DNA from: Linanthus parryae
Lineage: Eukaryota; Streptophyta; Magnoliopsida; Ericales; Polemoniaceae
Direction: 5' to 3'
Length of the DNA stretch: 64,000 nt
Assembly (NCBI GenBank): GCA_023055425.1
Contig: JALGPY010000001.1
Coordinates: 71,914,994-71,978,993, forward strand
Made by a program: the position numbers and the translations under genes. Of this stretch, positions 54,491-64,000 are shown piece by piece (position 1 is the stretch's first letter; each line of letters opens with the position of its first letter). A model generated the notes under the pieces. That model was not told the DNA's origin. It saw only the letters and a list, made by a program, of their open reading frames with translations, and did not search any database.

Positions 54491-54629
54491 CTAGGCTTAC
54501 CAGACTCTTCCACCCGAATCTGAAGCAAGTGAATTCTTTGGGTCTAACTGTATTATCTAAGGTAGCTGGTATAGAGACGGAGTTAGATCATGCTAAATTT
54601 GCTAGAGTTTTGGGATGTCCAAAGAGGTA
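54491..54629 (+). pseudogene. ORF3 of C4, third segment
   Basis: Reads LTRLFHPNLKQVNSLGLTVL followed by SKVAGIETELDHAKFARVLG and CPKRY, clearly homologous to C3 ORF3 (LTRLFYLKL...SKVAGVDLRLDH...AKVLGIPRKYN). It continues directly from 44459 after removal of one CTAGG. It is cut at 54629 by the G3 LTR. Confidence 0.9.
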
Positions 54630-56048
54630 TGATAACTCCATAATTGAAGTTATATTCTATTACTATTACTTGTCGTTTCGCGTACTTTCCGTTGCATTTA
54701 TGTGTGTTGTAGGCCGAATTTTGATAGTTTTGAGCATTCTTGAATATTTGGACTTCATGGTGTAATACGGGCGTTTTATGCATGTTTTATGCTTTATTTT
54801 TCGCATTTGATCTTCCAGTATTTGTTCGTGTTGTGGATTTCAGGAACCGGAAGCTTGGAGTGCGGATTTTGGGGCGGAAGCGAACTTCGGAAAGAAAGAA
54901 ACTCAAGGAATGCATGAGAGAATAGAAGAAGAGTGATAAGAAGCAACACACATGGAAGATCAACGTGATCCTACAAGACAAAAGGTGATCCTATGATCAC
55001 AAGATCAAGTGCAAGACCACCTACGTGATCCTACAATCAAGTAAGGTGATCCGGGGATCACAAATTGTGATCACAAGATCACATTACTTGATCTGACGCA
55101 TGACAAAGGGGGTGAAAGTGTAATTTTTAAAAACTTAAAAAGAAGTAACGTGATTTAACTAGAGGAAACGACCTAGGGCAGGATTATTCATCTATTCTAC
55201 GCCATTGGAGAACAAGGAGCATTCTTGGGAGCTTGGAGACCATCGTTTGATTCTTTATCTTCTTCCCCTCTTTAGTTTTTGTTTATGATCATTGAAACTT
55301 TGTACTTTGATCATGTGTTTTAGTAGCTAAACCCTCTATTTGGGATATCTCATAGGGAACTAGGGTTTTGAACACCATATTTTGGTGATTTATGGATTAT
55401 GCTTCATGCTTAATAGCTTAATTGGATGTTTATGCTTAGTTATGCTTGATTCATATGCGTAATCCTATCTTTCATATTGTTTGACGTCACAATAAGATTT
55501 ATCTAGGTGATAATTATTAGAGGAATCAATAGTTATTGCTTGAACTTGAATCTTGCACTAGTCGAATCTAGGATTGAGGAATCTTGCTAGTTAAATAGAA
55601 CAAAGAGTTGATATCAAGATCATAATGCATATTTAAACTTAAGTAGGCTAGAGGAATCAGGTACAAGAGTTTAAATATAGACTTTGGTTGAGGAATCTTC
55701 AAAGTGAAATTGCTCATTTGGCTAAGTAGAAAACATCCGTGTTGTATGAACATAAATCCTAAGTGGTGTGAATTCCCTAGTGAACCCGTAGAGATATCCT
55801 GAATTTTTCATCTTCTTGAGAAACTCCTACAAATCAATCTCTATTAATCGTGAATTAATTCATCGAATTAATTGGGACTCTTGTCTTTTATTTTCCATAG
55901 GGATTAGAAAACAAACAACTGCGTTTGACCCACATAAGGATTGAAATTATTAACTAATTTAAATAGAAGTCTCTTGGGTTCGACAACCCGGATTTCCGGA
56001 ATATTATCACTACACCGACCACTGTGCACTTGCAGTTGGAGCGTGTCA
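54630..56048 (+). repeat. 5' LTR of G3
   Basis: 1419 bp, starts TGATAACTCCATAATTGAAG, ends GCGTGTCA. The end is fixed by the PBS; the start is fixed by where C4 ORF3 homology stops. The presumed duplication is AGGTA (54625-54629), whose partner lies outside the window. Confidence 0.87.
54960..55093 (+). repeat. GTGATC/GATCAC palindrome cassette in G3 LTR
   Basis: GTGATCC occurs four times and GATCAC-type half-sites alternate with it. GTGATCCGGGGATCAC (55046-55061) has perfect 7-bp arms, and TTGTGATCACAA (55065-55076) is a perfect palindrome. The landmark AACGACCTAGGG follows at 55167-55178, as in the G1 LTR. Confidence 0.9.
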
Positions 56049-56054
56049 AGTTTT

Positions 56055-56073
56055 TGGCGCCGTTGCCGGGGAT
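56055..56073 (+). other. Primer-binding site, tRNA-Asp (G3)
   Basis: TGGCGCCGTTGCCGGGGAT matches the complement of the plant tRNA-Asp 3' end over 18 bases. Confidence 0.93.
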
Positions 56074-56172
56074 TTCGGCTAAATTATTTATAATTCCTAG
56101 CCTTAAGGATTTTAATCTGTTACTCACCTACGTTTTGTGTGTTTTGTGATTTCAGGTTGATTTACACGGTGC

Positions 56173-57340
56173 ATGACCCGTTCTAGAGACGAGCCTTTGT
56201 ATCCAACGTTTGAAAACCCGGAATCCTTATTGAAAGCACAGCGTAGAGACAAGAGGAATTCAAGCTCAGCCACCATGGATGAGGAAACTAGAGCTGAGTT
56301 TGAAAGGATCCGCAAAAGTGTGCAAGATGCGGAAGCAGCTAGAGCAGCTGTTGTAGAGGAGGAAGCGAATAGAGCACGAGAAACTGAGCAGCTGAGGGCT
56401 CAAATGGCTGAGATGCAGGCAATGATGGATCGCTTGGCCCCCCCAAATCCTCAACCACGTCCTGGTGTGGGGGCACAAGTAGCGAACATCGGTGGGAACA
56501 ATAATGGGAATAATGCAGGAAACAACATGCAGAACGCCGAGGCACCGGTGAACAATGCCGAGATTGAAGAACGTCCTATGGTGGATTATTTCAGGACTAC
56601 TCCAGCGTGTTATCAGCCAACCATTGCCAGGCCGCAGATCAATGCCCAACACTTCGAGTTGCGCCAACATATGATCAATATGGTTCGTGATGAGTGCGCA
56701 TTCAACGGAGCTCCAGGAGATGATCCCAACCACCATCTGCTGGTATTTGAGCAAATCACATCAACCCTGCACGACCAACGAGTTCCAGATGAAACAGTTA
56801 AGCTATTACTGTTTCCCTTCTCCTTATCTGGAAAAGCTAAGAAGTGGCTTATGGAGCTGCCAGCTGGGAGCATAGTGACATGGGCGGATTGTTGTCATGA
56901 GTTTATGAGGAAGTATTTGCCACCATCCCGAGTCGCTCAGCACTCAGGAAGCAGACAGCTCATTGGGAGATGCTTGGAGGAAGTTCAGCCAAATTCTCCG
57001 TAGATGTCCGAATCATGGGGAGCCATGGCACAAGCTCTTCCATTATTTCTACACTGCATTAGACAAGGAGTCGGCTGACCAGTTAGATATGCTAGCTGGA
57101 GGTAACTTTATGGGGATTTGGGCACATCGAGCTCAAGATCTGCTGAACAACGTGTCAAAGAGAGAGTCTACACGAACTGAAACTCGTAGGTACTCCAAAC
57201 CGGGGGATGCGGCCTTAGTCAACAAGATTGAATCTATGGAACAAAAGCTAGAATCCATGACCTCAGCATTTCACGGCATGCACCCACCATCACAGAAGCC
57301 CATGGGTGAATTACTAGAAGATGAAAGCTAGGGATATGAT
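56173..57340 (+). pseudogene. Gypsy gag (G3)
   Basis: Start MTRSRDEPLYPTFENPESLL. A coiled-coil-like Glu/Arg-rich segment (about residues 35-85) is followed by an Asn-rich stretch (GGNNNGNNAGNNMQNAE) and the gag capsid domain with FPFSLSGKAKKWLMELP near 56810 and FMRKYLPPSR near 56905. A frameshift near 56960 and a stop at 57329-57331 break it. Further on, FYTALDKESADQLDMLAGGN matches the Athila gag. Confidence 0.9.
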
Positions 57341-58470
57341 AATAGTGTTGAAGAGGTGAATTTTATGCGACAGCAGCAATGGCCTAACACCTATCATCCC
57401 AACAATCGCAATCACCCCAACTTCAGCTATGCCAATCCGAACAGTGGATTATATGCACCCGGTCAGAGACAAAATGTTCCATATCAAGCGCAAAGGCAAG
57501 TTCCACAACAGCAGGCTCCACAAAAAGAAGAGCAAGAGACGAATGCTTTATTGAGAAAGCTCCTAGCTAATCGAGACAGGATGGAGAGCACGGTTGTCTC
57601 AATACAAGCCACAGTGAAGAACCACGAGACTCAGATTGGGCAGATTGCCAATCAAAATATCAAACTCCCACCAGGTATGCTTCCAGCAAATACCATCACG
57701 CCTAATGAGCAGCTGAATGCCATCACAACTTGCAGTGGCATCACTACTGAGGATCCCCCATATCCTAGCCACGCGCGAGCAGAAGCAACTAAGGCAACCG
57801 AAAAGGCGTTGGATGAAGCAATTCCCGCGCCTACCGTGATTCCCCAATCAAAGGACACGAGTAGGAAGTTGGAAGAGAACCAAAATTCTAAGGAGTATAG
57901 CATGCGTGTGCCATACCCGCAGAGGTTGAAGAGCCAAGAGGATGCAAAGCACTTCAAGAAGTTTGTGGATATCTTCAAGAAGGTGCATATCAATATTCCC
58001 TTTGCAGAGGCCATATCACAAATGCCAAAGTATGCTAAATTTCTCAAGGACCTCCTTTCCAATAGGAGGCGCATGGATGATTTTGAGAATGTGACTTTGA
58101 ATGAAGAGTGTAGCGCCGTTGTTCAAAAAGCGCTACCAAAGAAGATGAAAGATCCAGGTGTTTTCATCATTCCTGTGACTTTGGGAGATGCCTTTCATGG
58201 TAGGGCATTGTGTGATCTTGGCGCTAGCATCAACTTAATGCCTACTTCAGTTGCGTGGGAGATCCAAACCCACTCGGTTGTGCTTGCAGATGGCTGACCG
58301 CACCATCAAACGCCCAAGGGGTGTTTTGGAGGACGTGCTTGTGAGAGTCGAGGGACTCATCTTTCCCGCTGATTTTGTGATTCTAGATATGGAGGCAGAT
58401 GATGACTGTCCCCCTTATCTTGGGCCGCCCGTTCTTGGCTACAGGGAGGACAATCAATGATGTGGCTAAC
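57341..58470 (+). pseudogene. Gypsy gag-protease linker and aspartic protease (G3)
   Basis: The Asn/Gln-rich linker (NTYHPNNRNHPNF) leads to EQLNAITTCSGITTEDPPYP, the Athila-type pre-protease block, and FVDIFKKVHINIPFAEAISQ. The protease core has GDAFHGRALC followed by DLGASINLMP, with the catalytic Asp codon at 58214-58216. A frameshift near 58250 and another near 58430 precede the TGRTINDVANGELTMRIND flap-side block. Confidence 0.88.
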
Positions 58471-59730
58471 GGAGAGCTAACTATGAGGATCAATGATGAG
58501 AAGGTGGCTTTCAACGTCTTTGAAGCAATGAAGTTTCCCGCGTATGCGGTGAGTGAGCAGTGTTTTGGTGTGGAGGCATACACACCAGATGAGGAGGAAG
58601 ACATTTTATTGGAGCGACTATATGAAGAGCTTTCTCTACTTGACTCTAGCGGAAAAGAGCAAGCTATGGAGACCCATTGGCGCCAGCCCTTACCCCTCTT
58701 TAATGAGGGAAGCAGGAAGACTCTTATACCTTCTCTTGATATTGCTCCTATTTTAGAGTTAAAACCTTTACCTGCACATTTAAAATATTTATATCTTGGA
58801 TCTAATGATACTTTACCTGTGATTGTGTCTTCTTGTTTGGACAGGGAACAGGAAGAGCAATTATTAAAAGTGTTGCAGGAAAGGAAAGCAGCTATGGGAT
58901 GGACCATAGCGGATATCAAGGGGATTAGCCCCACAGTTTGCCAGCACAAGATCCGAATCATGGAGGACAAGAAGCCGGTAGTTCAATTTCAGCGCCGCCT
59001 CAACCCTCATATGCAGGAGGTGGTGAAGAAAGAGGTGCTTACATGGTTGGAGGCGGGCATCATCAACCCGATTTTTGACAGCACATGGACTAGCCCGATG
59101 CAGTGTGTCCCTAAGAAGGGTGGTATTACTGTGGTGGAAGGGGAGAAAGGTGATCAAATTGCTACCCGTACAGTTACTGGGTGGAGAGTTTGCATGGATT
59201 ACCGCAAACTCAATGATGCCACATTAAAGGATCACTTCCCACTTTCATTTGTTAATTAGATGCTTGATAGGCTGGCACATCATTCTCATTATTGCTTTCT
59301 GGATGGGTACTCCGAGTACAACCAGATCTCTATTGAGCCAGCGGATCAGGAAAAGACGACATTCACATGTCCCTATGGGACTTTTTCTTTTCGACGCATG
59401 CCCTTCGGGTTATGCAATGCGCCTGCTACTTTTCAGAGGTGCATGATGTCGATCTTCTCAGACATGATGGAGCAGAACTTCGAGGTATTTATGGATGACT
59501 TTTCGCTTTATGGTGATGGTTTTGATGACTGTTTGCAGCAGCTGGCCCGGGTTCTTGATAGATGTATTGACACTAACCTAGCGCTCAACTGGGAGAAGTG
59601 TCACTTCATGGTGACTGAGGGCATAGTTTTGGGGCACAAGATATCCAGCAAAGGTTTAGAGGTGGATAGAGCCAAGATTGAGGTGATTGAGAAGCTTCCA
59701 TACCCTACTTCTGCCAAAGGGGTAGGAGTT
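58471..59730 (+). pseudogene. Gypsy reverse transcriptase (G3)
   Basis: The N-terminal linker has LKPLPAHLKYLYLG and AMGWTIADIKGISPTVCQHK. The RT then has WTSPMQCVPKKGG, GWRVCMDYRKLNDATLKDHF, FLDGYSEYNQISIEP, FRRMPFGLCNAPATFQRCM and the catalytic FMDDFS (59488-59505, both Asp intact), a form of the motif typical of Athila/Tat. A stop at 59257-59259 lies between the fingers and palm, and a frameshift near 59725 precedes the thumb. Confidence 0.93.
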
Positions 59731-60330
59731 TCTTGGGACATGCAGGGTTTTATCGGCGTTTCATTAAAGACTTCTCGAAGATCACGAAGCCTTTTTCTGG
59801 GTTGTTAGAGAAGGATGCGGTATTTGATTTCAATGCAGAGTGCAAGTCAGCTTTTAATTTGCTCAAGGAGAAGTTGATTAGCGCGCCTATCATCACCACC
59901 CCAGACTGGACTTTACCGTTTGAGCTCATGTGTGATGCTAGTGATTATGCGGTAGGAGCAGTTCTGGGACAGCGAAAAGACAAGGTAGCTCATGTCATCT
60001 ATTATGCTAGCCGGACCTTGAACAATGCACAGGTAAACTATGCTACTACTGAGAAAGAAATGTTAGCTATTATTTTTTCATTGGACAAGTTTTGGCCGTA
60101 TCTTGTAGGTTCTCAGGTGACTATTTTTACCGACCATGCCGCTCTCAAGTATTTTCTCACCAAGAAGGATGCAAAGCCAAGATTGATCCGGTGGGTACTT
60201 TTGATGCAAGAATTTGATATAGAGATTAAGGACAAGAAAGGGGTGGAGAATGTTGTGGCGGATCACTTATCCAGGTTAGAGATTGAGAAGCATGAGGAGG
60301 TGCCTATCATAGAGGAATTTCCCGATGAAC
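59731..60330 (+). pseudogene. Gypsy RNase H (G3)
   Basis: Part of a 566-codon open frame. [19 protein letters not shown] is the RT thumb. RNase H follows: [18 protein letters not shown] (Asp), [16 protein letters not shown] (Glu), [15 protein letters not shown] (Asp) and [12 protein letters not shown] (Asp). All four expected acidic residues are present. Confidence 0.93.
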
Positions 60331-61588
60331 AGCTTATGGTAGTGGTCGCAGTTGTGCCTTGGTTTGCTGATTTGGCAAACTTCAAGGCGCTCAACATTGT
60401 TCCCAAATACATGTCCTCGCATCAGAGAAAGAAGTTCTTTGCAGATGCACGACAATATTTCTGGGATGATCCCTATCTGTTCAAGCTGGGAGCAGATAAT
60501 GTATTGCGGAGATGTGTAGCGCCACCAGACACGTTGGAGATTCTCAGACACTGCCATGAGTTGAACTATGGGGGTCATTTTGGAAAGTCGCGCACAGTGG
60601 CCAAGGTACTTCAGAGTGGATTCTATTGGCCCACATTGCATAAAGATGCTCATTTGTTTGTGCAGCAGTGCGACCGGTGTCAGAGAACCGACAATATTTC
60701 CAACCGAAATGAGATGCCTCAGAATTTCGTGTTGGAGGTAGAACCATTTGATGTTTGGGGCATTGATTTCATGGGGCCATTCCCCTCTTCACTTGGTAAT
60801 CTTTATATCTTGTTGGCGGTTAATTATGTGACCAAGTGGGTGGAGGCCGTGGTATGTCCCAAGAACGATGGAGCTACTGTAGAGAGGTTTGTACGCAAGA
60901 ATATTTTCACACGGTTTGGGACACCCAGGGCAATTATTAGTGATGAAGGTACTCATTTTGTGAACAAAGTCTTTGCTAATGTTTTGAGCAATTACGGGGT
61001 AAAGACACATAAGATATCACTAGCCTACCATCCGCAGTCAAATGGGCAAGCTGAAGTGTCTAACCGAGAGATTAAGGGGATTTTAGAGAAGACGGTCAAT
61101 CCGGGACGCAAAGACTGGTCTCTACACTTGGATGACAGTCTATGGGCATACAGGACAGCATACAAAACTCCCTTGGGCATGTCTCCCTACCAGCTAGTAT
61201 TTGGAAAGTCATGCCACCTCCCGGTTGAGCTTGAGCATAAGGCGTTTTGGGCGCTAAAAAAGATAAACTTAGATGCAAAGATCTCAGGTGAGCAAAGGAA
61301 GCAGGCATTACTTGAACTTGAAGAATTTCAATTGATGGCTTATGAGAGTGCAAGAATCTACAAAGAGAGGACCAAGCAATGGCACGATAAGCACATTATA
61401 CCGCGAGACTTCAAGGTGGGCAAAATGTGCTGATCTTTAACGCACGTCTGAAACTGTTTCCAGGCAAGTTGAAATCGAGGTGGAGCGGTCCTTTCACGAT
61501 TACAGAGGTATATCCATGGGGGTCACATGAAGTGGAAGTTGAGCACGATAATCGGTTCAAAGTGAATGGACAGAGAGACAAGCCGTAC
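60331..61588 (+). pseudogene. Gypsy integrase (G3), interrupted at the end by G4
   Basis: Zinc-binding [20 protein letters not shown] with CDRCQR (60548-60690). Catalytic core: [20 protein letters not shown] (about 60750), [13 protein letters not shown] (about 60938) and [14 protein letters not shown] (about 61050), giving D,D,E. A single stop at 61431-61433 with a frame change separates the last block (NARLKLFPGKLKSRWSGPFT, then FKVNGQRDKPY). G4 starts directly after KPY, so the polyprotein tail and 3' region are displaced. Confidence 0.93.
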
Positions 61589-61870
61589 TGATAACGCCCG
61601 AATAGGGGTTATCTTATAGCTCGGTTTTTGTGCATTTGTGCCGGAAAACTCACGTTTTAGCCCATTTTCACCCTCGGAACGCCTCGGTTTTAGGAACGAG
61701 ACAGTTACTTGCTCTTTATAAATTTCTGCATTTTCCGTACTTTATTTGGATATGATCGCGGGTGTGTTCATGTTGTCTATGCAGGAACAGGGCCCGGGAA
61801 TGCAGCAGGAATGGATCGGGAATGCAGCAGGAGGCAAACAGAGGCAGAAAAGAGCACCCTGCCTTGCTGT

Positions 61871-62165
61871 CTGCGTATAATACGCAGACCCTGCGTAAAA
61901 TACGTAGGCAGCAAGGAGGGAGAGGGGTTTTGGAGAGATTTTCTCCCCTGTCTGCGTATTATACGCAGAAAATACGCAGAAAATACGCAGCCAGGGGGAA
62001 AATACGCAGGAAAGAAGAAGCTGAAGGCAAAATGGGTCCCTGTCTGCGTATTATACGCAGGAAATACGCAGAAAATACGCAGACAGCAAGCACAAAGTGG
62101 AGAAAACAGCACAGGAGAAGACCCTGTCTGCGTATTATACGCAGCAGGCTGCGTATTATACGCAG
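61871..62165 (+). repeat. CTGCGTATTATACGCAG palindrome array in G4 LTR
   Basis: Five full 17-bp palindromes (start positions 61871, 61952, 62044, 62128, 62149; the first has TATAATA in the centre) and about seven half-sites of the form AATACGCAG, in clusters of two or three after full copies. Spacing is irregular. The array ends 76 bp before a TATA box. Confidence 0.96.
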
Positions 62166-62240
62166 ACAGCACAAAAACTGGGGCGGTTTCGGGCAGTGGC
62201 AGTTTCGTAAATATTGACAAGTTCCAGAAATTCGCCAGCA

Positions 62241-62250
62241 CTATAAAAAG
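62241..62250 (+). promoter_or_regulatory. LTR TATA box (G4)
   Basis: CTATAAAAAG, a strong plant TATA consensus, in the position expected at the U3/R boundary and downstream of the palindrome array. Confidence 0.75.
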
Positions 62251-63220
62251 ACTCGTCCAGACTCGTTTTGAGGACAGAACACACAAGACAATTCATCCAA
62301 GGACAAGTCTGAGCATCCCGGGAGAGCACGGAAGCACTCATCCAGATCCGAAGACTTAGTTTGATCTTAATCTCTCTTTTAAATTCAGAAACTTTGTTAT
62401 CTAGTTATGTCGTTCAGTAGCTAAACCTTTTACCTAGGTTCTTGGTGAACCTAGGGTTTCGTTTTCAGACATTATTTCTGCAGTTTGAGTATGAATGCAT
62501 GATCTCGTCATCTTAATTCAGCAGTATTATCAGTTATTCTGTCTTTGATTATATCTGTTTATGCATGATCGGAGTCGCGAACCAGAATTGCTATACACCC
62601 GAGCCTGTAGGTGAAAACGTCAGGTTAGGGTTAGGAAGAAAAGACAGGATTTAGTACCTTACCCTGATAGACCGACCAGAGAAAGGGAGATAGGGCTAGC
62701 CAAAACGTATAGACCAACTGTTAGAGAATCTGACCCGGGCCATCAGGACAGGTTAGAAACCCTAGCAGACTTAGAACGAGACTGCAGACTTAGGCAGCTT
62801 AACAGGAACCCGAAGGTCTGCAGGATCGTGACAGCATGTGGAATCTGAAAGGTTACTGCACAATCGGTACGTGGCACGGGTAATTAAAACTGCTGAGTGT
62901 TTTCATATCAAACCAAAGAACATAATTCTGAAGAAACCCTAGGGGATCCTGGACCTAGTATTCCAAACCCTAAATTTACAACCTTCAAGATTTTCAGAAA
63001 AACGTCACAAAAAAATATTTGCGTTTTATTTTGTTTATTTTTAGTTTATAGTTAGTCACAATCTTAAACTACTCCTCCTTTTATACTCTGGAAGTTAAAA
63101 CTGATTTCTCGAAAAAACCCGAAATAGTCCTCGTGGGAACGATCACCCGAGCTTAATTACGCCCGGTATTACAAGATTCGTATACTTGCGAACAGCACGT
63201 TAGTTTGCGCATCAAGTTTT

Positions 63221-63239
63221 TGGCGCCGTTGCCGGGGAC
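63221..63239 (+). other. Primer-binding site, tRNA-Asp (G4)
   Basis: TGGCGCCGTTGCCGGGGAC, the complement of the tRNA-Asp 3' end, six bases after the LTR. Confidence 0.94.
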
Positions 63240-63356
63240 TTTTTAGGGTTAATTTAGTTATCAGAATTAGTTTTCGGAGTTTTTATTTTTCAGTTTCGTT
63301 ATTTTTCTTTTATCTCACTGCTCTTTGAATCTGCGTTTTTCAGGACTGTGCAGTTG

Positions 63357-64000
63357 ATGCCCAGATTGCCTCGCAGTTTGGTAACACCACTCGATAATCC
63401 GGAAAAGCTGTACACCGAGCAGAACCGCAGAAACCGAGAAAGCAGGATGGCAACCAACCAGAGAGATCCACCCGAGAACACCGAAGCCGGTGGACAGGAA
63501 CGAGAGACACGTACCCCAGCCCAGATGGCTCGGTACATTGAGGAACTTGTCACAGCGGGACTTGCTGCCCGAAGCAACCAGAGAACATATAACCGGTCTG
63601 GGAAGGCATTGGTGGAGAATTTCGAAGTCCCCACCGGGGGGCATGAGCGAGCTATTGTGGTGCCCGAGATCACCGCAGAGCACTTTGACATCAAGCCATC
63701 CACCATCCAGACGGTACAAACTCTCTGCCCGTTTCATGGCAGGGCCGACGAAGACCCGAACGATTTTATCGGGAAATTCGAAGATTACTGCAACAAGGTC
63801 AGATACAAGGGGGTAGAAGCAGAGGCACTCATGCTGATCTTATTTCCATACTGTCTTTACGGAATAGCCAAAGACTGGCTCGAATCCCGACCACCCCGAT
63901 CCATCACCACATGGGAGGAGTGTGTCGCAGATTTTCTGGCAAAGTTCTATCCCGCCTCCCGAGTCATACAGTTACAGAGCGAGATCCTGTCATTCAGGCA
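63357..64000 (+). CDS. Gypsy gag (G4), open to the window end
   Basis: From ATG at 63357 (MPRLPRSLVTPLDNPEKLYT) the frame is open for at least 214 codons with no stop before the edge. ADEDPNDFIGKFEDYCNKV, LILFPYCLYGIAKDWLESRP, TWEECVADFLAKFYPASRVI and QLQSEILSFR are the retrotransposon gag capsid domain, closest in this window to G1 gag. The open frame, compared with the broken frames of G1 to G3, fits a younger insertion. Confidence 0.9.
   Translation, partial: MPRLPRSLVTPLDNPEKLYTEQNRRNRESRMATNQRDPPENTEAGGQERETRTPAQMARYIEELVTAGLAARSNQRTYNRSGKALVENFEVPTGGHERAIVVPEITAEHFDIKPSTIQTVQTLCPFHGRADEDPNDFIGKFEDYCNKVRYKGVEAEALMLILFPYCLYGIAKDWLESRPPRSITTWEECVADFLAKFYPASRVIQLQSEILSFR

Larger units (their letters stand above)
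54630..61588 (+). mobile_element. Athila-like Ty3/Gypsy element G3, 5' LTR to integrase
   Basis: Contains the 5' LTR, tRNA-Asp PBS, gag, protease, RT, RNase H and integrase in Ty3/Gypsy order. The 3' part is interrupted by G4 at 61589, at the very end of pol, so its 3' LTR is outside the window. At least four frameshifts and three stops make it defective, but RNase H plus integrase is open for 566 codons. Confidence 0.92.
61589..63214 (+). repeat. 5' LTR of G4
   Basis: 1626 bp, starts TGATAACGCCCGAATAGGGG, ends TTTGCGCATCA just before the PBS. The start has the same TGATAAC...GTTAT form as G3. Confidence 0.9.
61589..64000 (+). mobile_element. Athila-like Ty3/Gypsy element G4, 5' end
   Basis: LTR, PBS and the start of an open gag, running off the right edge. 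It is inserted in G3 after 61588; the expected 5-bp duplication would be CGTAC (61584-61588). It is the only retroelement in the window with no visible damage. Confidence 0.9.

Noticed and set aside
61860..62170. Palindromic array in the G4 LTR as a CRISPR-like array
   Set aside because: Repeats are short, irregularly spaced and partly half-sites, with no spacer regularity; the context is a plant LTR just upstream of a TATA box.
61777..62286. Minus-strand frame of 169 codons with repeated RIIRR/YNTQ peptides
   Set aside because: It is produced by the palindromic words reading open on both strands; it has no family signature.
1..64000. Endogenous pararetrovirus sequences
   Set aside because: All RT fragments are accompanied by integrase, LTRs, PBS or target duplications in Copia or Gypsy order; no movement-protein or coat-protein block typical of caulimovirids was seen.
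1..64000. tRNA genes matching the PBS sequences
   Set aside because: The tRNA-iMet- and tRNA-Asp-like words are confined to 12-19 bases beside LTR ends; no cloverleaf sequence surrounds them.

Overview
This is a repeat-dense stretch of a plant nuclear genome, probably eudicot and probably pericentromeric or otherwise heterochromatic. I see no intact host gene, rRNA, tRNA or CRISPR array. Almost every base can be assigned to an LTR retrotransposon or a hAT DNA transposon, mostly nested or truncated. The plant origin is shown by tRNA-iMet and tRNA-Asp primer-binding sites, Sirevirus-like Ty1/Copia elements with an extra ORF after pol, Athila-like Ty3/Gypsy elements, a chromovirus fragment, and a BED-finger hAT. 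The species cannot be named from the sequence. Layout: 1-5327, minus-strand Copia copy C1 (reverse transcriptase at the left edge, then integrase, protease, gag, PBS, 5' LTR). 5328-13084, Athila-like element G1 (plus), which keeps gag and protease, lacks RT and integrase, and carries a palindrome array and internal promoter. 13085-23385, minus-strand Copia copy C2, split by a 6.7-kb hAT (13162-19903) that has an 8-bp target duplication, an open transposase frame and a captured MORN-repeat exon. 23390-26338, Athila-like fragment G2 fused to an LTR. 26700-32240, chromovirus remnants: an inverted LTR, a pol C-terminus, a PPT and a 3' LTR, the last interrupted by an Athila-type solo LTR (29760-31371) with duplication GTCTC. 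32590 onward, plus-strand Copia copy C4, whose RT is interrupted by an Angela-like Copia element C5 (37688-42026, minus) and whose third ORF is interrupted three times: by a hAT-type MITE (43670-44360), by the structurally complete Copia element C3 (44460-54490, LTRs of 1511 bp each, duplication CTAGG), and by Athila-like G3 (from 54630), which is itself interrupted by a younger Athila-like element G4 (61589 to the window end, gag still open). How the parts relate: C1, C2, C3 and C4 share gene order (gag with two zinc knuckles, protease, integrase, RT, RNase H); C3 and C4 also show a lysine-rich ORF3. G1 to G4 and the solo LTR form a second group using a tRNA-Asp primer. The most interesting signals are two kinds of palindrome enrichment. 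First, the 10-mer CAAGGCCTTG occurs about 20 times, in Copia sequence only, in LTRs, untranslated regions and coding regions, with flanks that change symmetrically between families. Second, Athila-like copies each carry a different palindromic word just upstream of the LTR TATA box (GTGATCAC, TTCGTACGAA or CTGCGTATTATACGCAG), as if a promoter-proximal palindrome cassette keeps its shape while its sequence is replaced. All counts are by eye.
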